DNA of 26,335 nucleotides from Pigoraptor vietnamica (taxonomy: Eukaryota > Opisthokonta > Filasterea): positions 1-26,335 of the forward strand of contig CALSCQ010001081.1 in the NCBI GenBank assembly GCA_943704525.1, in the 5' to 3' direction. Both the position numbers and the translations under genes were made by a program. Position 1 is the first letter of the stretch. Every line of letters begins with the position of its first letter. Below the pieces are notes generated by a model. That model was given only the letters and a program-made list of their open reading frames with translations, was not told where the DNA came from and made no database searches. This document shows, piece by piece, positions 18,826 through 26,335 of this stretch.

Positions 18826-19870
18826 GTCTCACACGCGCCGACGGCGCCGCAGTCGAAGTAGATGCCCTCGCGATCACACAGTCGCCATTGCCCTCGCAAA
18901 CGCCAGTGTGCAGAATACCAACGGGAACAAGCACAGAGTACACCAGTATGTGCGGCGGAGAATAGTTTTCTCGGATGATGCGGGGGTCACTCTTGGCGAA
19001 AGTGCCTCTGCGGCGAATTGGAAACAAAGCCGTCGCGTGTGCGCAGCCCCTCAAACAGACACAGCGGGTGGCGGCTTTTCCATTGTGCCCCATGTGCATC
19101 CGGGGTGTATGAGGCAAAATATATACATATATAGATTGTCCGGGAACGCCCAAGTAACTAAACATAGAGTTAAAGGTGAATGTTATCTTTATATGGCATA
19201 GTTGGACGTGTCTGTCTCACTTCCGATTGGTCCTCGTGAACCTCTCCTTTCAATGCTCCTATATAAAGATTTATTCAACCCACTGTTATACAAATATGGT
19301 CATTGACTGATTGAATTTGTTACGCTGATTGTTACGCTGTCCCGAGCTCTCGCTGAGTTTATTTGTTTAGTCGTTGCCGTGGCACCGAATGAAAATATTG
19401 GACACATTTCAAATTTCAGTGGGCAGGACTCTTAATTATACTTATTGCTCTACAATTCAGCGTGATTTATATTACACGTAAGCACTTTTTTCTATAATAA
19501 TTAAAATGACAATAAGAATCAAATTGTACTGATTTTATCATATAGAATGTAGTGCGCATTTATGATACACATTACCCGGACAACTTACCCATTGGAATTT
19601 GAGGTGTGCGCCTTCTCCACTCTCTCTCCCCTTCCCGCTCGTCCATGTCCCCCGGGAGCACCGTCACCCGCTCCGTCTCTCTCAGCTGACGAACTTGTTT
19701 TCGCGCTCTCTTTGTCTTGCTTTTGTTCATCTCTTCTTCAATCGTTCATCGCACTTCGCCCTTAGCAGTGTAGCTCTAGCACTCGTGTGAGCGCACGTTG
19801 GCTTGATCGCAGCCGCACTTGGGATTGCCGTGTGCTGCTTGGGCGGCGCGGCGAACTTGCCGACCGGCCG
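18826..19870. promoter_or_regulatory. Head-to-head intergenic region of the two large genes
   Basis: This 1,045-bp region separates the ATG of the giant lectin gene (18825, minus) from the ATG of the VWA gene (19871, plus), so both promoters should lie here. Next to the VWA gene, 19586-19760 is strongly pyrimidine-rich (ctctctctccccttcc-like runs) with an ATTGG box at 19591, typical of a TATA-less promoter or 5' UTR. The middle is occupied by an AT-rich transposon-like segment. No conserved gene is seen in this region. Confidence 0.5.
19132..19587. mobile_element. Putative AT-rich MITE-like element with TA flanks
   Basis: The segment 19134-19585 (452 bp) stands out by low GC in a very GC-rich neighbourhood. 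Its ends carry a short inverted repeat: left ga-ttgtccggg (19134-19144) and right cccggacaa-ct (19575-19585). Each is flanked directly by TA (19132-19133 and 19586-19587), the target duplication of Tc1/mariner/pogo-type transposons. There is no transposase frame, so it would be non-autonomous. The inverted repeat is only 9 perfect bases plus a swapped pair, so other copies in the genome are needed to confirm it. Confidence 0.4.
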
Positions 19871-22800
19871 ATGTCGCACCGTGCGAAGTCTGCCCTCGGT
19901 TACTTGGCCAGCGACATGGGGTGGCGCTCTGACAGCCCGACGTCGGTCAGTTCGTCTGACGACTTTGGGCCATCGTCGTCGCGGCGTCACCACGGGCACT
20001 CGTCGTTGGGTCACCACGAGCACGGTGAGCACCACAGCAGTCTCCATCACAAGACGCGTTCGCCGTCGTCGATCCACGCCGACCTCACGTCGCGCGCGTG
20101 GCTCAAGCTGCACGGCCTGAAGCACAACAAGCTCACGCTGCAACAGATTCTCGAGAGCCGTCGCTCGACCGACCGCTCGCACTCGCCGGGCGTCGATGGG
20201 TTCGTGGCCAGTTATCAGCTTGCCGACGGCTCGTCCCGCGAGGTCTTTCTCTCGAACGGCGACGTCGAGGATTTGCAGAAGCGGCTTCTCAGTCTCATTC
20301 GCACGTGCCAGCGGCGGATAGAGTGGCTCGGAAAGGCAAGCAGGCGCGTGTTTGGGACGCTCGTCGAGGATGGCGTGACGATCGTAGTCGACTTTAGCGA
20401 CGGCATGGTCCCGCACGTGCACGAGTGCAAGCAGGCGCTCCGGTTCCTCATCTCGGAGCAGGTGCGCATGCGCCGCCGGTTCAACATTATCGCGTACGCC
20501 ACCGAAGCCGAGGCGTGGGAGGAGTCGCAGATCGACGTCACGGAGGAATCGCTCGACTCTGCGTGGGAGTGGCTGCAGGAGATGCAGGCGGGTGGCCAGG
20601 CCAACTTGTACGACGCGCTGAAGCTCGCGCTCGAGGACCAGGCCACCGACGGTGTTTACATCGTCAGCAGCGGCCGCACCAACACGGACGCCAAGCGCCT
20701 CGTTCGCCTCGCAACCGACTTGAACAGCATCCGTGGCCGTCCCGTACACACGGTCGCCTACAACGTCGAGTCGGAGGGCGGCGCGGAGCTTCTGCGCACG
20801 CTCGCGGCGGAGACCGGCGGGCGCTTCCACTCGTTCACCGCGGGCTCGCGCGGCAGCGACCCCTCCGTCGAGAGCGACGACATATATCTCCTCGACAGGG
20901 AGACGGAGCGCGCGCGCGAGGTGCTTGCGCGCATTCTCGCACTCAAAGCGGAGTCGTCGGTCGACTCTGCGCTGCGCAACCCGCACGGTCACCACGGCGG
21001 CCATCACAGCCACCACGACCTCCACTCGCCGTCCAACGCGCGCCCGCACACGGCCTCCCGTCGCGGACGCAGCGGCGCGCACTCGCCCGTGTCCTCGTCC
21101 ATCTCTCTCCGCCGCTCGCTGCATGCCTCTGCGCGGTTTGAGCCCCGGCGGCCCACGAGCGCGGCGTCCGCCCGCCACCTTCCCTCGCTCGACAGGCCCA
21201 AGACGCCGACGCGTTCGCCCAGCAGCCTGGGGCGCTCGCACTCGTCGCTGGGGCACCACGCGTCGCCCTCGCACACGCACGGCCACTCGGAGCACGGCCA
21301 CGATCATTCGCACGCGCACGGTCACACTGAGCACGGGCACGATCACGCCCACGCCCACGACCACTCGCATGGCCATGACCACTCGCACGGCCACCACGGA
21401 CACGGCGAGTCGGCCGCTGACCTTCGCAAGACGGACGACGCCGTGCTTGACGGGCGCCGGTGGGTGCAGAAGCACGGCATTGGCGCCAAGTCCCTCGCGG
21501 CGCTCGAGGAGCTCCTCGCCGCAGGCCTTCGCCCCGACGTCGCCGCTCCCATGCTCGACCGCCACGAGAAGTACCTGAACGACGTCATTGCGGCGAGCAA
21601 GGCGCGCACCAAGTGGCTTCGGCAGAGCAGCAGGGAGCTGTTTGGCAACGTGCTCGAGCGGAGGGCCGTCTTTGCGATCGACACGTCTGCGTCCATGAAG
21701 GAGCGCCTCGACTTTGTCAAAGACCGCATGCGCAGCCTCCTCAACGAGCAGGTGAAGCACATGGACGCCTTCAACATTGTCCGCTTCAACACGACCGTCG
21801 ACGCCTGGGCACACCGCGTCTCGCCCGTCACCGAGCGCAACCTCGACGACGCGTGGGAGTGGGTGCGCCACCTCGAGGCCAGCGGAACGACGAACGTCGA
21901 GGCGGCGCTCAAGGTCGCCCTCGCCGATGGCGACGCCGACGCCATCTATCTCGTGACGGACGGCATTAGCGACCGCTCGGCGATCGACGTCCTCGAGACG
22001 GTGCGCGTCATGAACGTCCACCACCTCCCCATCCACGCGATCACGTTCGGCCCCGCGAACGCCTCGGAGGCCACGCGCGAGCAGACGGCCGCCGAAGAGT
22101 TCGCGCTGCGCCTCGCCGCGCAAACTGGCGGACGGTACCTCTCCGTGCGCTGGGACGGAAAGCGCTGGCGCGGCGTCGGCGACGACCTCCGCATCGTCAA
22201 GGCGGAAACGGCGCGGGCCGCGGCCCTTCTCCAGCGCATCCGTGCTTTCCGCGGCGATCGCCCCGAGCGGACGCGTTCGCCCGTCCACGCGCGTAGCCGG
22301 TCGCGGTCTCCCGTGCACACGCACGCGCGCTCGACGTCCCGCCCTCGCACGGCGTCTGCCTCGCGCGCCGGCCACGAGCGCTCGGCAAGTGCGGACCGCT
22401 TCCACGACGGCCACCGAAGCCGCAGCCACAGCCGCACGCGCCCGGGCTCTCCCAAGGCGCACGATATGGACGGGACGCTGAGTGGAACGCGCGTGTCGAT
22501 CGCGCCGCACTTCCGCCGCGGCCGTCTCCGCCCCTACGAAGAGCCCGTGACCTCGCGCCAGTGGCTCGACGAGTACGGCCTGGAGCACCGCCGCCTCGTG
22601 GCCCGCCGCGAGGACCTGCACGGAGAGCGCCTCCGCGACTACGTCTCGCGTCTGGAGACGGCGCTGTCGATGTACCGCCGCCGCCAGGAGTGGCTGTGCA
22701 GCGGCAGCCGGCGCGTGTTTGGCTCTGTTGTCGGCGACAACGTGATCTTCCTCATCGGGACGTCGCGCACGCTCGGCGGCGAGTTCTCGTTCATGAAGGA

Positions 22801-25800
22801 CGAGGTGTGCCGCATGCTGCAGGAGCAGCTGGACCCCGCGCACCGCTTCGCCATCGCCTCGTATGATGCGAGGATCCGCACGTTCCGCGACGACCTGTGC
22901 GAGGCGACGACCGACAATGTTATGGCGGCGTGCGAGTGGGTTCAGAAGCTCACGATGGGCGACGGCGCGGACACGATCGGCGCCCTCCGCACGGCCTTCT
23001 CCCTCGGCGACATTGACTCTGTCGTCCTCGTCACGGACCGCGTGCCCGACCACAACGTGCGCCTGATTCTCGACGAGGTCGTGGAGCTCAACGCGCGCCT
23101 GGCGGTGCCCATCCACACGGTCAGCTTCAACTGCGTCGACGTCGAGGCCAACGACTTCCTCGCGCAGCTCGCCGAGGAAACCGGCGGCCGCTACCACTAC
23201 TACGTGCGCACGGGCCTCGACGCCGAGTACGAGGGCGAGGACATCCGCCTCATGCGCCTCGAGATCGAGCGCGCCGAGTCGCTCCTCGACATTGCGCGCT
23301 CGTGGGAGCTCTATCTCCCGGGCGACGAGCGGCGCCGCGACCTCCTTCGCCAGGCGCACTCGATCAGCTACAACCGCCCCAGCAGCGCTCCGCCCACGCG
23401 CCATCGCAGCTTTGGTCCGGACATTGCGATTGCGTCGGGCCGTCGCCTTCTGCGTAGCGGCCTCGTGCGGTCGGCCACCCCGTCCCCTCCGCGCACGCGC
23501 CGGTATTACGATTCCGCGTACTACTTTTCCGATGACGAGTACTACGACGATGGGCACCATCACACCCATCGCACGCGCCGCCTCTCGCCAAGCGTGTACG
23601 GCGACGTGCACGCCGGGCAGAGGGTGATTGTGCGTAGGGACTCGGACGGGTTCTATGTCGACGGAACTGTGAAAATGGTCGCCGACGACGGGCGATGCCT
23701 GGTGGTGACGGACGTCGGGGCGTCGTGGTGGGTTGAGCGCGAGAACCTCATCACGCGTGAGGAGAATTCGCGGCGGATCATCACGGTGAGTGTCGATTCA
23801 ACTGTGCGCTACGTGTCTTTTGCGCCACACTTTCTTGTGTGCTCACTCGGTCGCTGACGCTCTCTGTTCAATTGCTGCGTGTGCAGGTTGGCTGCCGGGT
23901 GCTCGCCAAGTCGATGGTGGAGAAGGGGTCCTACATCCCCGCGATTGTCGAGGGACAGCGCGGGGAGGCGTGGGACGTCCTCTTCTACAACAACGTGCAG
24001 GTGAGGCACACGTCGCGTGCGTCAATGTGTGCCAAGCACGTGAGCAATGTGCAGTATGTTTGTGTGTAAAGACAAACGAAAACTAACCTTTCTCCTGCAC
24101 TTGCAGGCGACGATTGCGCCCTTTGACGTGTTCTGGCTCTCGATCGACCACTACGACGCCGTGTGCGGGTACATTCGCCAGCGCGTCGCGGCGGAGATCA
24201 ACAAGCTCAGGCGCGAAATGGACAACCTCGACGACGATTTCGCAGAGACGTTCGGCTCTCTCCGCCGGTCGCACTCCCTCACTCACTCCCACTCGCTCAA
24301 TCGCTCCCATTCGCTCACGCGCGCACGTTCGCGCTCTCGTTCGCGCTCGCCGACCATGACGCGCTCGCACATTCCCACCATGCCCGGCACCGTCCACGTG
24401 CCGCACTACGAGGGGTACCTCACTGCGTCGTCCAACTCACGGCCCGCGTCCCCGACGCGATCACGTGCGCGCAGCCCTGGCGCCTCGCGGCTTGCCGAGT
24501 CAACGACGCGGCGGCCGCCGCTTCCGACCAAGTCGGACGAGTGTGAGTGTTGCAATGCGGCACACAAAGCCTCCACTGTGTCGTATGAGTTACTTATGTA
24601 TTGTCCTTCGGCCCACGCAGCTGGCAATGCAACAATCGACAAGCGCGAGCTCCAGCACGACGTCAAGGAGCTTGAGCGCCTGCGGTGGCTGCAGGAGCGC
24701 GCGCGCATCGAGGAAAAGAAGGCCAAGACGCTCGAGGTCGAGGACGAGAAGAAGAGGCTCCAGGAAGGTGCGTGCATGCGTGCATTCGACACGGGTTGTT
24801 GCTGTTGTCGTGGGCTCAAGCATGATTCTCCTCCTTTCGCACGCAGAGAGGCACCGGTGGTGGCTTGAGCGGACGAAGGTGATCGATCGCCAGCGCGCCG
24901 AGAAGGCAAAGAAGAAGGCCGAGGAAGAGCGCATGAAGCGCGAGAGCGAACTCAAGCGGCTCAAGGACGGTGGGTTGTCGCAGCAGCATGTCGTGCATGG
25001 CGCCCAATTCTATATGACAAGAGACGGCCCACTGCTCCCACTGACTAACCCCCACCTTTCCCCAACCACTACAGAGGCGTTCAAGATGGAGCAGGAGGCG
25101 CGGCTGAAGCTGTGGAAGGCGCAGGTCGAGAGCCGCAAGTCGCTCGAGCGCTCGCTCGACCGCAGCAAGGGAAAGGCCGACGAGAGTGAGTGTCCGTGTC
25201 AATCTTGCTGTGGGCACTGTTGCGCGTTTGTATCAGTCGGTTGTGTGCACATTCTCGCGCCAATCGCAGGTGTTGATGTGTGTGTGTGTGTGTTTACGTG
25301 CGCAGTTGCGCGATACAAGGACATTGAGCGGCGCCTGAAGGAAATGGACCGCGAGCGTGCTGCACAGCGCGACCGCGACTCCAAGGACACGTGGCGCCGC
25401 GAGCTCAAGGGTGAGTGTTGTAAAGTGTGCCACGGCGTACTAGACTTCGATGTCTCTGAATGCATGAGCCACTCCGAATAAGTGAGCGCCGTGCTCTGTG
25501 ATGGTGCTCGACGCCCCGTCTCACATGTTGTTGTTTGCAGAGCGCCGGGATAAGGAAGCCCTCCGGCTGCAGGAGGAGCTGGACAAGAAACTCCGGCTGG
25601 TTGAAGGTGCGCTTGCACGCATGCGCACAGCTTTCTTCTTTCCCCAAGTGGGGCATGGGCACGTGACGTGCCGTTGAGCCATGCGTGTACTCACCTGGAT
25701 CCCATTTCCCTTCCCTCAGAACGGCGCCGATCGAAGGAACAGGAGCGCCGGATGTCGGTGGAAGACCTGCGCAAGTCTCAGGAACGCCGGTGGACCGCCG

Positions 25801-26335
25801 AGGATGTCCACCGCAAGGATATTGGTGCGTACCCCAACCCTAACCGCATGTGTTAGGCCCTGTGGCTACTTCTCAGCGTCGCCTGCTGTGTCGATGCGCA
25901 CAGTATTCTGACGGCTGCGATGTGCTTCGCGTTTGTGCAGAGGCGAAGGAGCGCATTGAGCGCGAGCGCCTTCGCGAGGAAGAGCGGGCCAAGCAGCGTG
26001 ATGAAGGTGAGACGCCGAACACTCTTTCGTTCTTCGCACCCAAGTCGTTTTTTTTTTCGCGTTACTAATGCACGTGTTGTAACGCACAGAGCGCCGCAAG
26101 CGCGACTTTGAGCGGCACCAGAAGGCCGAGGAGGCGCGCGTTACCAAGGAACACGGCGCCGAAATGGCCCTGTACCACAAGAAGCTCGCCGAAGGTTCGT
26201 TGCGTGTGTGTGAGCAGAGTGCGTGTGTGCGTGCGCGTGCGCGTGTGTGCGCGTGCGTGTGTGCGTGTGCGTGTGTGGGGGTGGGGGTGGGGTGGGGGGG
26301 CGCGGGTGTGTGTGTGTGTGTGTGCTGGTGGAGGG
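19871..26335 (+). CDS. VWA3A/VWA3B-like protein with three VWA units, Tudor-like domain and coiled coil (3' incomplete)
   Basis: Exons: 19871-23785, 23887-24000, 24107-24542, 24621-24767, 24847-24969, 25075-25185, 25306-25410, 25541-25606, 25720-25824, 25941-26006, 26090-26194, continuing beyond the window; at least 1,764 residues. All visible introns are GT-AG with good donors (GTGAGT, GTGCGT) and CTAAC/CTAAT branch sites (24082-24086, 25043-25047, 26063-26068). The ATG at 19871 gives MSHRAKSALG; no signal peptide, so it is intracellular. Three times a WxxxxG-(L/I) helix (RAWLKLHGL, RRWVQKHGI, RQWLDEYGL) precedes a VWA domain, the layout of VWA3A/VWA3B. These are linked by knowledge of the family to ciliated cells. 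A Tudor-like (DUF4537-type) domain and a charged coiled coil follow. The first exon is 3.9 kb without introns. Confidence 0.85.
20365..20845 (+). other. VWA domain 1, degenerate metal site
   Basis: Residues about 166-325: GVTIVVDFSDGM, then FNIIAYATEAEAW, GGQANLYDALKLAL, YIVSSGRTN and ETGGRFHSF. The MIDAS sequence DxSxS reads DFSDG, the second-site Thr is replaced (QAN) and the third-site Asp is Ser (SSG). Fold kept; metal coordination probably lost. Confidence 0.85.
20983..21408 (+). other. His-rich linker between VWA 1 and VWA 2
   Basis: Two clusters flank an Arg/Ser/Pro-rich stretch. The first (about 20983-21040) contains HGHHGGHHSHHDLH. The second (21254-21408) has 24 His in 51 residues, mostly as H-x-H with Gly, Asp, Ser or Ala between (for example EHGHDHSHAHGHTEHGHDH). 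A third small cluster lies near the N-terminus (about 19985-20055). Such strings bind zinc, nickel or copper in metal-storage proteins and ZIP transporter loops; here the role is unknown. Confidence 0.85.
21658..22150 (+). other. VWA domain 2, complete MIDAS
   Basis: Residues about 597-760: RAVFAIDTSASMKER carries an intact DxSxS; SGTTNVEAALKVAL supplies the conserved Thr; YLVTDGISD supplies the third-site Asp; TGGRYLSV closes the domain. It is the only one of the three units with every metal ligand, so it is the likely divalent-cation-dependent binding site. Confidence 0.9.
22258..22470 (+). other. Arg/Ser/His-rich linker between VWA 2 and VWA 3
   Basis: About 70 residues dominated by RS, SR, TR and SH dipeptides (RTRSPVHARSRSRSPVHTHA and similar), then RSRSHSRTRPGSPK. 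Low-complexity, basic and probably disordered; the many SP sites suggest phosphorylation. A similar SH/SR stretch occurs in exon 3 at 24260-24370 (HSLTHSHSLNRSHS). Confidence 0.75.
22735..23214 (+). other. VWA domain 3, first MIDAS Asp lost
   Basis: Residues about 956-1115: NVIFLIGTSRTLGGE (Asp replaced by Gly, last Ser by Thr), HRFAIASYDARIRTF, GADTIGALRTAF (Thr kept), LVTDRVPD (Asp kept), ETGGRYHYYV. The core fold is intact but the principal metal ligand is missing. Confidence 0.85.
23614..24180 (+). other. Tudor-like (DUF4537-type) domain over exons 1-3
   Basis: The segment GQRVIVRRDSDGFYVDGTVK, ending exon 1, followed by VGCRVLAKSM, SYIPAIVE, WDVLFYNN (exon 2) and ATIAPFDVFWLS (start of exon 3), shows two small SH3-like barrels, each with the G-x-x-V-x-(A/V)-(K/R), (Y/F)-x-x-(A/G)-(T/I)-V, then F-(Y/D)-x-x pattern. 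Tudor-like domains of this kind occur in the C-terminal half of VWA3B. Introns of 101 and 106 nt interrupt it in phase 0. Confidence 0.65.
24621..26194 (+). other. Coiled-coil region on eight small phase 1-1 exons (exons 4-11)
   Basis: Eight exons of 147, 123, 111, 105, 66, 105, 66 and 105 nt, all entered and left in phase 1, encode an Arg/Lys/Glu-rich helix such as KELERLRWLQERARIEEKK and ERIERERLREEERAKQ. Six of the seven internal junctions rebuild a Glu codon from G plus AG or AA; the junction after exon 6 makes Ile. 105 nt is 35 residues, exactly five heptads, and 147 nt is seven. The intron between exons 6 and 7 contains a short (TG)n run (25277-25293). The helix probably continues right of the window. 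Confidence 0.85.
26201..26335. repeat. GT/G-rich microsatellite in intron 11
   Basis: After the GTTCGT donor at 26195, the intron degenerates into (TG)n, (GTGCG)n-like and G-rich runs up to the window end, including an interrupted G8-type tract. It is simple-sequence DNA with GC-skewed strands; no feature beyond that is seen. Confidence 0.9.

Noticed and set aside
19132-19587. LTR or other retroelement remnant in the AT-rich island
   Set aside because: No primer-binding site, polypurine tract, long terminal repeats or reverse-transcriptase frame is visible; short inverted ends with TA flanks fit a DNA transposon better.
19787-19870. Upstream extension of the VWA protein by 28 residues
   Set aside because: It has no ATG and would need a GTG start; the first ATG at 19871 opens a plausible protein.

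Overview
This window comes from a GC-rich nuclear genome of a eukaryote, most likely a free-living, probably flagellated unicellular one. Introns are short (about 70 to 250 nt) and begin GT and end AG. Several have CTAAC/CTAAT-type branch sites, and wobble positions are strongly G/C. The classical EF-1alpha is present rather than only the EF-like paralogue. The mix of CUB, F-type lectin, FN2, C-type lectin, PKD and EGF modules with a cilium-associated VWA3-type protein suggests a holozoan (choanoflagellate-like) or apusomonad-like protist. The sequence alone does not settle this.

Layout: (1) 1-117, + strand: the last 38 codons of translation elongation factor 1-alpha. (2) 118-785: a tail-to-tail intergenic stretch with no gene that I can support. 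(3) 786-18825, - strand: one very large gene. I reconstruct 15 exons whose GT-AG junctions keep frame from a signal-peptide start to a stop, giving about 5,352 residues. It encodes a secreted multidomain adhesion/lectin protein. In protein order it has: a small Cys-rich N-terminal module, F-type lectin (F5/8C-like), CUB, two Ig-like domains, DDGSC repeats, a degenerate copy of a ~115-aa repeat, five EGF domains, three FN3-like domains, a carbohydrate-binding-like sandwich, eight more ~115-aa repeats, a second sandwich split by a mannose-receptor-like cysteine-rich/FN2 cassette, F5/8C, C-type lectin, two PKD domains, a ~1,020-aa region I do not recognise, and Cys-rich EGF-like modules at the end. 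(4) 18826-19870: the head-to-head promoter region, which contains a strikingly AT-rich 452-bp segment with short inverted ends and TA flanks that looks like a small non-autonomous Tc1/mariner-type element. (5) 19871 to beyond 26335, + strand: a VWA3A/VWA3B-like intracellular protein. It has three WxxxxG-VWA units, His-rich and Arg/Ser-rich linkers, a Tudor-like domain and a long charged coiled coil built from small phase-1 exons. The 3' end lies outside the window.

The most unusual points are these. Every extracellular module of the giant gene sits on symmetric phase 1-1 exons or exon pairs, as in metazoan exon shuffling. One such exon (7194-7784), carrying a mannose-receptor-type CysR-FN2 pair, interrupts a beta-sandwich domain; skipping it would keep frame and rejoin that domain. 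In the VWA gene, a run of coiled-coil exons has lengths of exactly 105, 66, 105, 66 and 105 nt, with junctions that mostly rebuild a Glu codon.
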